A DNA stretch of 64,000 nucleotides from Lysobacter sp. Root916 (GTDB lineage Bacteria; Pseudomonadota; Gammaproteobacteria; Xanthomonadales; Xanthomonadaceae). Under the pieces are notes generated by a model. That model made no database searches and was not told where the DNA came from. It was given only the letters and a program-made list of their open reading frames with translations. Location: NCBI RefSeq assembly GCF_001429785.1, contig NZ_LMJF01000012.1:314015-378014 (forward strand), given 5' to 3'. Below are positions 11,096 through 19,787 of this stretch, one piece after another (position 1 is the first letter of the stretch; each line of letters starts with the position of its first letter). The position numbers and the translations under genes were made by a program.

Positions 11096-11144
11096 GGCTT
11101 TGTTTCCCGGCGGAGCGAGGAGAGCGACGTCGTAGCGAACAGTT

Positions 11145-11281
11145 CCCTCTCCCGCTTGCGGGAGAGGGATAGGGTGAGGGGCGCTTTTGCTTTAGCGGCT
11201 AGGAATCAAAGCAGAGGCATTCGCGCCGTTGGCGCTCACGCCCTCACCCCAACCCCTCTCCCGGGAGCGGGAGAGGGGCCT
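11145..11281. repeat. MITE-like paired repeat (family B) downstream of nrdB
   Basis: Left end CCCTCTCCCGC-TTGCGGGAGAGGG followed by a GGTGAGGGG tail; right end in inverse orientation CCTCACCCCAACCCCTCTCC with a GGGAGCGGGAGAGG stem. The two ends are inverted relative to each other around about 60 bp. The same ends occur at 12369-12490, so this is a dispersed element. No coding capacity. Confidence 0.75.
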
Positions 11282-11329
11282 TAAGCAGGTCGGAGAGGTT
11301 TCGGCGCGCGGGTATCTCACCCGCCTAAA

Positions 11330-12346
11330 TCAAAACGCCTCGTCGAACGCCACTTCGCCCTGTACGCCGACCTGATACGCCGAGACCCGGCGCTCGAAGA
11401 AGTTGGTCACTTCCTGCACGTCCTGCAGGTCCATGAAGCCGAAGGGGTTGGTGGCGCCGAAATGCTTGGGCATGCCCAGCTGGGCCATGCGCTGGTCGGC
11501 GCAGTACTCCAGGTACTGGCGCATGTCCTTCAGCGACAGGCCGACCACGCCGCCGGACAGCACGTCCTGGGCGAACTGGAGTTCGCAGTTCACCGCGTCC
11601 TCGAACATCTTCACCACCTGCGCGCGCAGGTCGGCATCGAACAGGTCGGGCTCTTCCTCGCGCGCGGTGCGGATCACCTCGAACGCGAACGCCATGTGGC
11701 AGCTTTCGTCGCGGAACACCCAGTTGGTGCCCGAGGCCAGGCCGTTGAGCAGGCCGCGCGAGCGCAGGTAATAGACGTAGGCGAAGGCGGCGAAGAAGAA
11801 CAGGCCTTCGATGCAGCCGGCGAAGCAGATCAGGTTGAGCAGGAACTGGCGGCGCTGCTCGCGCGTCTCGATGCGCTTGAGGTCCTGCACCGAGTCGATC
11901 CAGCGGAAGCAAAACTCGGCCTTGGCGCGGATCGAGGGGATGTTCTCGACCGCGTCGAAGGCCTTGGCGCGCTCGTTCGGGTCGGGTAGGTAGGTGTCGA
12001 GCAGGGTCAGGTAGAACTGCACGTGCAGCGCTTCCTCGTACAGCTGCCGCGACAGGTACATGCGCGCCTCGGGCGCGTTGATGTGCTGGTACAGGTTCAG
12101 CACCAGGTTGTTGGCCACGATGCTGTCGCCTGTGGCGAAGAACGCGACCAGGCGTTCGACCAGATGCCGCTCGGCCGGGCCGAACTTGTGCTTGAGATCG
12201 TTGACGTCCTGCGAGAAATCGACTTCTTCGACGGTCCAGGTGTTGCGGATAGCGTCGCGGTACATCTCGTAGAAATGCGGATAGCGCATCGGCCGCAGGG
12301 TGAGATCGAAACCGGGGTCGAGCAGGCGGGGCGGGGCGAGGGACAT
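11330..12346 (-). CDS. nrdB: Class I ribonucleotide reductase small subunit NrdB
   Basis: A 338-residue di-metal protein that generates the radical for NrdA. Ligand candidates by spacing are D74, E105 and H108 (YEEALH), then an Asp/Glu pair in CIEGLFFF and RDESCHMAF, matching D84, E115, H118, E204, E238 and H241 of E. coli. Tyr112, four residues after H108, occupies the radical Tyr position, so this is not the Tyr-less class Ic type. It is transcribed after nrdA, with a 153-bp spacer holding a family B repeat. It presumably shares the nrdA riboswitch control. Confidence 0.96.
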   Translation of the reverse strand: MSLAPPRLLDPGFDLTLRPMRYPHFYEMYRDAIRNTWTVEEVDFSQDVNDLKHKFGPAERHLVERLVAFFATGDSIVANNLVLNLYQHINAPEARMYLSRQLYEEALHVQFYLTLLDTYLPDPNERAKAFDAVENIPSIRAKAEFCFRWIDSVQDLKRIETREQRRQFLLNLICFAGCIEGLFFFAAFAYVYYLRSRGLLNGLASGTNWVFRDESCHMAFAFEVIRTAREEEPDLFDADLRAQVVKMFEDAVNCELQFAQDVLSGGVVGLSLKDMRQYLEYCADQRMAQLGMPKHFGATNPFGFMDLQDVQEVTNFFERRVSAYQVGVQGEVAFDEAF

Positions 12347-12368
12347 GGGATTTCCTTGAATTGCTTTC

Positions 12369-12492
12369 CTTCTCCCGCGAGCGGGAGAAGGTGCCCGGAG
12401 GGCGGATGAGGGCGCTCGACAATCGGCTACGGCGCGAGTCGCAGGGCGGCCCTCACCCCAACCCCTCTCCCGCGCGGCGGGAGAGGGGCTAA
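12369..12492. repeat. MITE-like paired repeat (family B) between nrdA and nrdB
   Basis: Left end CTTCTCCCGC-GAGCGGGAGAAG with a GGATGAGGG tail; right end CCTCACCCCAACCCCTCTCC with a CCCGCGCGGCGGGAGAGGGG stem. The ends are inverted around about 50 bp. The RNA would form strong hairpins inside the nrdAB message, possibly affecting the nrdA:nrdB ratio. Confidence 0.75.
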
Positions 12493-12499
12493 AGCGGGT

Positions 12500-14974
12500 T
12501 TACTGGCAGGCTTCGCAGGACTCGGGGTTTTCCAGCGAGCAGGCGATCGCCTCGTCCTGGGTGTACTCCGGCTTGGGCGCGGCTACCGGCGCGCTGACCG
12601 TGCTCTTGGCGATCTTGGTGGCCGGACGCGAACGCAGGTAATACGTCGTCTTCAGGCCCTTCTTCCAGGCGTACATGTACATCGAGCTGAGCTGGCCGAT
12701 GTTCGGGCTTTCGATGAACAGGTTCAGCGACTGGCTCTGGTCGATGTAGGCGCCGCGCTCGGCGGCCATGTCGATCAGCGAGCGCATCGGCAGTTCCCAG
12801 GCGGTGCGGTAGACCTGGCGCAGCGACTCGGGCACTTCGTGCACGGACTGGATCGAGCCTTCGGCCATCTTGATGCGGTCGCGCATCTCGGCGGTCCACA
12901 GACCGAGCTTCTTGAGCTCCTCGACCAGGTACTTGTTGACCACCAGGAAGTCGCCCGACAGGGTCTCGCGCTTGAACAGGTTGGACACCTGCGGCTCGAT
13001 GCACTCGTAGCAGCCGGCGATCGAAGCGATGGTCGCGGTGGGCGCGATCGCGATCAGCAGCGAGTTGCGCAGGCCGTGTTCGGCGATGCGCGTGCGCAGG
13101 GTTTCCCAGCGCTCCGGCTGCGACGGGGTCACACCCCAGGCTTCGAACTGCAGCTCGCCGACGCTGGCGCGGGTGTCGTCGAAGGACGGGTGCTTGCCGT
13201 GCTCCATCGCCAGCTCGTTGGAGGCCGACAGGGCGTGGAAGTAGATCGCCTCGGCGATCTCCTGGGCCAGTTTGCGCGCCGGCTCGGAATCGAAGGCCAG
13301 GCGCAGTTTGAAGAACACGTCCTGCAGGCCCATGCTGCCCAGGCCGACCGGGCGCCACTTCAGATTGGCGCGGCGCGCGGTCTCGATCGGGTAGAAGTTC
13401 AGATCGATCACGCGGTCGAGCTGGCGCACGGCCAGGCGCACGGTTTCGGCGAGCTTGTCGAAATCGAAGGCGCCCTTGCCGTCTTCGTACATCTCGACGT
13501 GGTGCGACAGGTTGATCGAGCCCAGGTTGCACACCGCGGTCTCGTCCTGCGAGGTGACCTCGAGGATCTCGGTGCACAGGTTGGACAGGTGGATGACGTT
13601 GCCGTCGCGCAGGGTCTGGTTGGACGCGCGGTTGGACTTGTCCTTGAAGTTCATCCAGCCGTTGCCGGTCTGCGCCAGGGTGCGCATCATCCGGCCGTAG
13701 ATGTCGCGCGCCTTGACCTTCTTGACCGCCAGGCCGGCCGCTTCGGCGGCGTGGTAGGCGCGGTCGAAGGACTCGCCCCACAGGTCGGTCAGCTGCGGCA
13801 CCTTGGCCGGGTCGAACAGCGACCACTCGGCATCGGCCTCGACGCGGCGCATGAATTCGTCGGGAATCCAGTTGGCCAGGTTGAGGTTGTGGGTGCGGCG
13901 CGCTTCGTCGCCGGTGTTGTCGCGCAGTTCCAGGAACTCCTCGACGTCGGCGTGCCAGGGCTCCAGGTACACGCAGGCGGCGCCCTTGCGCTTGCCGCCC
14001 TGGTTGACCGCGGCCACCGAGGCGTCGAGCGTCTTCAGCCAGGGCACGATGCCGTTGCTCAGGCCGTTGGTGGAGCGGATCAGCGAACCGCGCGAGCGGA
14101 TGCGGGTGTAGCTCAGGCCGATGCCGCCGCTGAACTTGCTCAGCTTGGCCACGTCCATGTAGCGCTTGTAGATCGCTTCCAGCGAATCGTCGGGCGAATC
14201 GAGCAGGAAGCAGCTCGACAGCTGCTCGTGGGTGGTGCCGGCGTTGAACAGGGTAGGCGAGGACGGGATGTAGTCGAGCTGGGCCATGCGGCGGTACAAC
14301 GCGAGCGCGTCGCCGACGTCCTCGCTGAGGGCGCAGGCGATGCGCAGGAAGAATTGCTGCGGGGTCTCGATCACGGTGCGCGCGGTCGGATGGCGCAGCA
14401 GGTAGCGGTCGTACAGGGTACGCAGGCCGAAGTAGTCGAAGCGCGCGTCCAGGCTGCGGTCGATGGCGTCGTTGAGCTTGCGCGCGTTGGCCTGCACGAA
14501 AGTCAGCAGGCGGTCGTTGATCAGGCCCAACTCGTGGCCGCGCACGACCGACTGCGAGAACGCGTGGATCTCGATGCCGGCGACTTCCTTCTCGATCACG
14601 TTGCTGAGCAGGCGCGCGGCGAGGCGGCCGTACTCGGGCTCCTCGGCGGTGAGCAGGGCGGCGGTGCGGATCGACAGTTCGTCCAGCTCGCGCGTGGTCG
14701 CGCCGTCGTAGAGGCCGGAGATGGTGCGGGTGGCCACGCGCATCGGATCGACCGCGTACAGGCCCTCGCCGCAGCGGGTGACCGCGCGCACGATCTTGTT
14801 GAGGTCGACCGGTTCGCGGCGACCGCTGCGCTTGGTCACGCTCATGGTGAGGTTGGCCGCCGGCGGGGTCAGGGCGAAGCCGGGCGCAACGTCGGGCTTG
14901 CGCGCCGGTGCTTCGGCGGCGGTGGGGGAGGGGGAGGTGCTCGCAACGGCGGGCGCTTCGGTGGTGGTGGTCAT
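12500..14974 (-). CDS. nrdA: Class I ribonucleotide reductase large subunit NrdA
   Basis: An 824-residue catalytic subunit reducing NDPs to dNDPs. After a low-complexity Thr/Ala/Pro leader of about 45 residues comes an ATP-cone (VTKRSGRREPVDLNKIVRAV), the dATP/ATP activity switch. The active site has C255 (SSCFLLD), N465, C467 and E469 (NLCTEI), a radical-path Tyr pair in TTYYLRSR, and the C-terminal redox Cys pair C820/C823 (SCEACQ). The ATG at 14974 follows GGAG; the longer upstream frame is the riboswitch leader. Control is predicted from the cobalamin riboswitch and NrdR-box-like sites upstream. A B12-dependent class II reductase is expected elsewhere in the genome. Confidence 0.97.
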   Translation of the reverse strand: MTTTTEAPAVASTSPSPTAAEAPARKPDVAPGFALTPPAANLTMSVTKRSGRREPVDLNKIVRAVTRCGEGLYAVDPMRVATRTISGLYDGATTRELDELSIRTAALLTAEEPEYGRLAARLLSNVIEKEVAGIEIHAFSQSVVRGHELGLINDRLLTFVQANARKLNDAIDRSLDARFDYFGLRTLYDRYLLRHPTARTVIETPQQFFLRIACALSEDVGDALALYRRMAQLDYIPSSPTLFNAGTTHEQLSSCFLLDSPDDSLEAIYKRYMDVAKLSKFSGGIGLSYTRIRSRGSLIRSTNGLSNGIVPWLKTLDASVAAVNQGGKRKGAACVYLEPWHADVEEFLELRDNTGDEARRTHNLNLANWIPDEFMRRVEADAEWSLFDPAKVPQLTDLWGESFDRAYHAAEAAGLAVKKVKARDIYGRMMRTLAQTGNGWMNFKDKSNRASNQTLRDGNVIHLSNLCTEILEVTSQDETAVCNLGSINLSHHVEMYEDGKGAFDFDKLAETVRLAVRQLDRVIDLNFYPIETARRANLKWRPVGLGSMGLQDVFFKLRLAFDSEPARKLAQEIAEAIYFHALSASNELAMEHGKHPSFDDTRASVGELQFEAWGVTPSQPERWETLRTRIAEHGLRNSLLIAIAPTATIASIAGCYECIEPQVSNLFKRETLSGDFLVVNKYLVEELKKLGLWTAEMRDRIKMAEGSIQSVHEVPESLRQVYRTAWELPMRSLIDMAAERGAYIDQSQSLNLFIESPNIGQLSSMYMYAWKKGLKTTYYLRSRPATKIAKSTVSAPVAAPKPEYTQDEAIACSLENPESCEACQ

Positions 14975-15068
14975 AGGGGCTCCGATGCGTGGGCGCACGG
15001 GTCGTCGGCCTTCCCACGAGGGCCGACGTGCGCGGACGCAGACGCAACGCCGAGGGTCGGCGTTGCGG

Positions 15069-15092
15069 CTTGCGCCCCCGCGGGCGCGAAGT
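15069..15092 (-). promoter_or_regulatory. GC-rich leader hairpin of nrdA, similar to that of metE
   Basis: On the minus strand CUUCGCGCCC-GCGG-GGGCGCAAG forms a long GC stem about 95 nt before the start codon. Loop and inner stem (GCCCGCGGGGGC) match the metE leader hairpin at a similar distance from its start. A second hairpin, AACGCCGA-CCC-UCGGCGUU, follows at about 15046-15064. Confidence 0.4.
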
Positions 15093-15230
15093 GTTCGAGG
15101 ATGACGACAGGGTGTCGCGCGGGCCGAGACGGACCGCGGACCGCGACGGCGAACCGTGGCGGGGCGACACCGGCCGTCTTCCCCCGAAGACTCCTGAGCC
15201 GGTACCGCGCGGTGTGCGACGCGCGGTTGT

Positions 15231-15465
15231 CGGCAGGTCTTCGGGCTCGGGACTTGTAGCCAGGAACGAGTCGAGAGCAACGAGTAACGAATGGGTGCTC
15301 GTTACTCTCGACTCGTTCCTGCTACGCCTACTGGCGGCCGCTTCCCAGGCGCTGGGCGCCCAGTGCAATGACCGCGTTCGTTTCCCATACCGCTGCGGGG
15401 CAGCGCCGGCTTTGTCGCCGCCCTTTCGGGGCGGGTCCGCACCGGCTTCCCTTTTAAGCCGATCT
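15231..15465 (-). ncRNA. Cobalamin riboswitch upstream of nrdA with an enlarged hairpin
   Basis: On the minus strand the conserved blocks are GGGAAGCCGGUGCGG, GCCGGCGCUGCC with CCGCAGCGGUAUGGG, GCACUGGGCGCC, GGGAAGCGGCC, CAGUAGG and the B12 box GAGCCCGAAGACCUGCCG (15231-15250). The order matches the metE element. Between CAGUAGG and the B12 box, where the metE riboswitch has a stem of under 20 nt, lies a ~70-nt near-perfect hairpin. The element lies 256 nt ahead of nrdA and is predicted to lower class I RNR expression when B12 is available. End coordinates are approximate. Confidence 0.9.
15256..15325. repeat. Long hairpin repeat inside the nrdA riboswitch
   Basis: The left arm begins GTAGCCAGGAACGAGTCGAG and the right arm in reverse complement begins GTAGCAGGAACGAGTCGAGA. 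About 27 bp pair with one bulged C and one mismatch, around a loop near 15286-15298. Its composition (AACGAG-type short repeats) is like other intergenic repeats here and unlike the riboswitch consensus, which suggests a repeat inserted or expanded into a tolerant stem. Confidence 0.8.
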
Positions 15466-15485
15466 CGCGATCGGCACCGACGGAC

Positions 15486-15531
15486 ACAACATATTAGGGG
15501 TGCCCCGATCCGTCAACACGATATGTGGTGA
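15486..15531. promoter_or_regulatory. Two NrdR-box-like sites at the nrdA promoter
   Basis: ACACGATATGTGGTGA (15516-15531) closely matches the NrdR consensus acaCwATATaTwGtgt. A weaker copy, ACAACATATTAGGGGT, lies exactly 30 bp away (15486-15501). NrdR boxes occur in pairs about three helical turns apart upstream of ribonucleotide reductase genes. The sites sit just 5' of the riboswitch on the nrdA side, so they should overlap the promoter. Confidence 0.65.
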
Positions 15532-15623
15532 GCGACCGCAGATTCGCAACAAAAACTTCGGCGCCGTTGCGGCGCCGCGCTTGGTGTTAACGTGCGTGGC
15601 GACAAGGACAGGGATGGGGCGCG

Positions 15624-18401
15624 ATGGAGGGTCTGTTGGCGTTGTTGGTGCTGGTGCTGCTGGCCGTGCCGGTGCTGTTGATCATCGCCTTGGTATCGAT
15701 CTCCGGGCTCAAGGCCCGGGTCGGGCTGTTGGAGGCGCGCATCGCCGAACTCGCGCAGCGCGCCGCCGCGCGGCCGACGGCGGCCGTCGCCGTGGCCGAC
15801 GAGCAGCCCGGCGAGCGCGAACCGACCCTGGGCGAGCTCATGCGCGACGCGCCGCTGCCGCCCGCACCCGTATCGCCGCCCAGCCCGGTCTCGAGCACGC
15901 CCCCGGGCCCGCCGCCGCGCGCGATTCCCGGCGAGCCAGCCGCTCTGACGCCGGCGGCCGAACCGGCCTCGGCGCTGCCGCCGCCGTTGCCCGCCTCGGC
16001 GCCGCGTCCGATCTTCGAGGAGTCGCCGCGCGCCGAGCCCGCCCGCGCCGCGCGCGCCCAGGTACGCGCGCCCGCGCAGCCGGACCCTATCGAGCGCATG
16101 GTCGGCGCGGTCAAGCGCTGGTTCACCGAAGGCAACGTGCCGGTCAAGGTCGGCATGCTGGTGCTGTTCGCCGGCGTGGCCGCGCTGCTCAAGTACGCCA
16201 CCGATCAGGGCTGGATGCGCTTCCCGATCGAGTTCCGCCTGGCCGGCATCGCCCTGGCCGCGCTGGCCGGGCTGGTGTTCGGCTGGCGCCAGCGCGAACG
16301 CAAGCGCAGCTTCGCGCTGAGCCTGCAGGGCGGCGCGATCGGCGTGCTGCTGCTGGTGGTGTTCGCGGCGTTCAAGCTATACGGCCTGATCGAGGCCGGG
16401 CCCGCGTTCGCGCTCAGCATCGTGCTGGTCGCCGGCGCCGGCGTGCTGGCGGTGCGCCAGAACGCGATCGCGCTGGCGCTGCTGGGCATCTTCGCCGGCT
16501 TCATGGCGCCGATCTGGCTGTCGACCGGGCAGGGCAACCATGTCGCCTTGTTCAGTTACTACGCCGTGCTCAATGCGGCGATCTTCGTGATCGCCTGGTG
16601 GCGGCCGTGGCGCGCGCTCAACCTGCTTGGCTTCGTGTTCACCTTCGGCATCGGCACCGCCTGGGGCGTGCTGCGTTATCGCAGCGCGGACTTCGCCAGC
16701 ACCGAACCCTTCCTGCTGCTGTTCTTCGTCTTCTATCTGCTGATCCCCATCCTCTACGCCTGGCGCCAGGCCGCGGGACGGCGCGATTTCATCGACGGCT
16801 GCCTGGTGTTCGGCACGCCGCTGGTCGCGTTCTCGCTGCAGGCCGGCCTGCTCGAAGGCGAGCGCATGCCGCTGGCGTTCTGCGCGCTGGGCCTGGCCGT
16901 GCTGTATGCGGCGCTGGCGTGGTGGCTCAAGCGCCGCGAGCACTTCGTTGCGCTGGCCACGCCGTATGCCTTGCTCGCGGTCGGTTTCGCGACCCTGGCC
17001 GTGCCCTTGGCGCTGTCGGCGCAAACCACCGCCTGCGTGTTCGCGGTCGAAGGCGCGGCGCTGGTGTGGCTGGGCCTGCGTCAGCAGCGCATCTTGCCGC
17101 AGCTGGCCGGCCTGGCCTTGCAGCTGTTCGCCGCCGGCGGTTTCCTGATCGGCATCAGCGACGGCCCCGAACCGCTGACCGCGGTGCTCAACGCGCGCTT
17201 CATGGGCGCCTTGCTGATCGCGCTGGCCGGTTTCGCCAGCGCCTGGAGCTATCGCCGCGCCGAGCAGCGCAATCCGGCCTTGGCGTATTACCTGTGGGGC
17301 CTGGCCTGGTGGTGCGGCAACGCCTGGGGCGAGTTCGACCGCTTCCTGCTCTCCGATCTGCGCGCCGACGCCAGCCTGGCCTTCGTCGCGCTCACCGCCT
17401 GGCTGGCCGCGGAAGCCTACCGCCGCCTGCCCACGCGCGCGCTGTCGTGGACGGTCGCGCTGGGCCTGGCCGCGGCCTTGCCGTTGGCGATCGCGCAGGA
17501 AACCGCGCATCTGCATCCGTTCGCCGGTTATGGCCTCGCCGCCTGGCTGGTGTACGCGCTCGCGGGCTTGCGCGCGCTGCGCTGCCTGCGCGATCGCGCA
17601 GGCGCTGAGCTCGCGTTCGCGCACGCGGCCTGGCTGTGGGCCTGGCCGCTGGCGGCCAGTCTGTCGCTGCACGAGTTCGTCGGCCGCGCCACCGTCGGCG
17701 ACGGCTGGACCTGGGCCGCGCTTGCGCTGCCGTTCCTGCTGATGGCCGCGGCCCTGCAGTGGCGGCCCGAAGCCGTCGCGCCGCCGCTGAGCGAGCGCTT
17801 CCGGCAATGGCGCGGCGTGGTCCAGGGTAGCTTCGTGTTCGCTCTGGCGCTGGGCGCCATCGTCGTGCTGGGCCAGCCCGGCGGCAGCGCGCCGCTGCCC
17901 TGGGTGCCGCTGCTCAATCCGCTGGACCTGGTCCAGCTCGCGGTGCTGGCGCTGTTCGCGTTCTGGCTGGCCTCGCCGTCGGCGCCGGACGATCTGCGCG
18001 CGCGCCGGGTGCCGCTGCTCGCGGCCGCGGGCTTCGCCCTGATCACCGCGATCACCCTGCGCGCCACCCACCACTGGGGCGGTGTGCCTTGGGATGGGTC
18101 GATGTACCGCACCGGTCTGGTCCAGACCAGCCTGACCGTGGTCTGGAGCCTGCTCGGCGTGCTCGGCTGGGTGATCGGCTCGCGTCGCGGCCAGCGTGGG
18201 CTGTGGCTGGCCGGCGCGGTGCTGATGGCGGTGGTGCTGGCCAAGCTGGTGTTCGTCGACCGCACCCACCTGGGCAACCTGCTCGGGATCGCGTCCTTCA
18301 TCGCTTACGGCCTGTTGTGCACCCTGGTCGGTTACCTCGCGCCGGCGCCGCCGGCGACGAGCGATGCACCCGCAGAGCCCCCTTCGGAGATGTCGGCATG
18401 A
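15624..18401 (+). CDS. DUF2339 family multi-pass membrane protein
   Basis: A 925-residue inner-membrane protein. It starts with one hydrophobic segment (LLALLVLVLLAVPVLLIIALV), then a predicted coiled coil (LKARVGLLEARIAELAQR), then a Pro/Ala-rich linker to about residue 155. The rest is about 20 hydrophobic spans beginning near VKVGMLVLFAGVAALLKYAT, the DUF2339 hallmark. Its stop overlaps the ATG of the DUF3999 gene (ATGA, 18398-18401), a pairing also known in other proteobacteria, so the two probably form one envelope complex. No enzymatic motif is evident and the function is unknown. Confidence 0.85.
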   Translation: MEGLLALLVLVLLAVPVLLIIALVSISGLKARVGLLEARIAELAQRAAARPTAAVAVADEQPGEREPTLGELMRDAPLPPAPVSPPSPVSSTPPGPPPRAIPGEPAALTPAAEPASALPPPLPASAPRPIFEESPRAEPARAARAQVRAPAQPDPIERMVGAVKRWFTEGNVPVKVGMLVLFAGVAALLKYATDQGWMRFPIEFRLAGIALAALAGLVFGWRQRERKRSFALSLQGGAIGVLLLVVFAAFKLYGLIEAGPAFALSIVLVAGAGVLAVRQNAIALALLGIFAGFMAPIWLSTGQGNHVALFSYYAVLNAAIFVIAWWRPWRALNLLGFVFTFGIGTAWGVLRYRSADFASTEPFLLLFFVFYLLIPILYAWRQAAGRRDFIDGCLVFGTPLVAFSLQAGLLEGERMPLAFCALGLAVLYAALAWWLKRREHFVALATPYALLAVGFATLAVPLALSAQTTACVFAVEGAALVWLGLRQQRILPQLAGLALQLFAAGGFLIGISDGPEPLTAVLNARFMGALLIALAGFASAWSYRRAEQRNPALAYYLWGLAWWCGNAWGEFDRFLLSDLRADASLAFVALTAWLAAEAYRRLPTRALSWTVALGLAAALPLAIAQETAHLHPFAGYGLAAWLVYALAGLRALRCLRDRAGAELAFAHAAWLWAWPLAASLSLHEFVGRATVGDGWTWAALALPFLLMAAALQWRPEAVAPPLSERFRQWRGVVQGSFVFALALGAIVVLGQPGGSAPLPWVPLLNPLDLVQLAVLALFAFWLASPSAPDDLRARRVPLLAAAGFALITAITLRATHHWGGVPWDGSMYRTGLVQTSLTVVWSLLGVLGWVIGSRRGQRGLWLAGAVLMAVVLAKLVFVDRTHLGNLLGIASFIAYGLLCTLVGYLAPAPPATSDAPAEPPSEMSA

Positions 18402-19780
18402 GCCTGGTCCGCGCTGTAGCGAGCATCGCGTTCGCCTTGTCGCCCGCGCTGGGCCTGGCCGGGCCGCGCGACGACTATGCCCAGCAATGGCCCTTGCAAC
18501 TGAGCAGCGCGGACGCGGGCGCTTACCGCGTCGTGCTGGACGATGCGGTCTATCTGCAGGCGCGTCAGTCCGGCCTGCGCGACGTCGACGTGATCGACGG
18601 CACCGGCAATCCGGTGCCCGCGGCGATTTACCGGCCTGGCGCCAACGATGTGCGCGCGACCAGCAAGGTCAGCCTGCCCTGGTTCGCCTTGCCCGCGCGC
18701 GCGGCCGGCGGCGGGCAGGACTGGCAGTTGGTCAGCGAGGTCGAGGCCGACGGACGCCTGCGCCGGGTCGAGGCGCGCGGCATCGGCCGCGCTACCGCGA
18801 CCGGCCCGCAGACCGCCTTGCTGATCGACGCCAGCACCGTGCGCACGCCGATCCGCGCGCTGGAGCTGGATTGGGCGCCGGGCACCGCGCTGGACGCGGC
18901 TTATCGGGTCGAGGCCAGCGACGATCTCGAGCGCTGGCGCGAGGTTGCCGCGAACGGGCGCCTGGTCGATCTGGAGCAGGGCGGTCGGCGTTTGCTGCAG
19001 CGCCGAATCGCGTTCGAGACCAATGGCCTGCGTGCGCGCTATCTGCGCCTGAGCCCGCTTAATCCCGATGCGGTGGCGCCGATCCGCGCGGTCAGCGCCG
19101 AGCTCAGCGCTAGTGCCGATCCCGCGCCGCTGCGCTGGCGCCAGCTCAAGGGCCAGCGCCTGGCCGCCGAAGGGGCCAAGGACAAGGGCGCGCGTTTCGA
19201 ATTCGAACTTGACGGCCGCTTCCCGATCCAGCGCATCGACGTCGCGCTGCCCGGCAACTACGCGGTGCGCTGGACCCTGGAAAGCCGCGATCAGGCCGAC
19301 GCGCCGTGGCAACGCCGCCTGGACACCTGGACCGCCTTCCGGGTCGGCGCCGACGGCCGCTCGTCCTCGCGTGCCTTGTCGGCGCGCACCGACGACCGCT
19401 ATTGGCGCCTGCGCGCCGATGCGGCGGTGCCGGCCGAGCCGACCCTGCGCCTGGGTTATCAGCCGGAGATGGTGGTCTTCATCGCCCAGGGCGCGCCGCC
19501 TTACGCCCTGGTCGCCGGCAGCGCGCGCACCGCGCGCGACGACCTGCCGCTGCCGCAGGCGATGATGGCGCTGCAACAGGGCCGCGGCGCCGATTGGCGC
19601 CCGGCCGAGGCCAGCCTGGGTGCGATGAAGGCCCTGGCCGGCGCGGCCGCGCTGCAGGCGCCGGAGCCCGAGCGCAACTGGCGCACCTGGCTGCTGTGGG
19701 CGGTGCTGGTGCTGGGCGCGCTGGTGGTCGCGGGCTTCGCTTTCAGTCTGCTGCGCGGGAGCGCGCCGCCTGCGGCGTGA
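18398..19780 (+). CDS. DUF3999 family exported protein
   Basis: A 460-residue protein with a signal peptide ([15 protein letters not shown]) and one C-terminal membrane anchor ([20 protein letters not shown]) ending in a short cytoplasmic tail. The periplasmic part is beta-rich with two repeated jelly-roll-like segments ([17 protein letters not shown]...; [20 protein letters not shown]). Domain family and tight coupling to the DUF2339 gene are the only clues to its role. The ATG at 18398 is supported by the 4-bp overlap and the signal peptide. A terminator follows. Confidence 0.85.
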   Translation: MSLVRAVASIAFALSPALGLAGPRDDYAQQWPLQLSSADAGAYRVVLDDAVYLQARQSGLRDVDVIDGTGNPVPAAIYRPGANDVRATSKVSLPWFALPARAAGGGQDWQLVSEVEADGRLRRVEARGIGRATATGPQTALLIDASTVRTPIRALELDWAPGTALDAAYRVEASDDLERWREVAANGRLVDLEQGGRRLLQRRIAFETNGLRARYLRLSPLNPDAVAPIRAVSAELSASADPAPLRWRQLKGQRLAAEGAKDKGARFEFELDGRFPIQRIDVALPGNYAVRWTLESRDQADAPWQRRLDTWTAFRVGADGRSSSRALSARTDDRYWRLRADAAVPAEPTLRLGYQPEMVVFIAQGAPPYALVAGSARTARDDLPLPQAMMALQQGRGADWRPAEASLGAMKALAGAAALQAPEPERNWRTWLLWAVLVLGALVVAGFAFSLLRGSAPPAA

Positions 19781-19787
19781 TTTAGAA

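Noticed and set aside
12839-15259. Long 806-codon plus-strand frame opposite nrdA
   Set aside because: It is the antisense shadow of nrdA and its leader, with no signal, domain or ribosome site.
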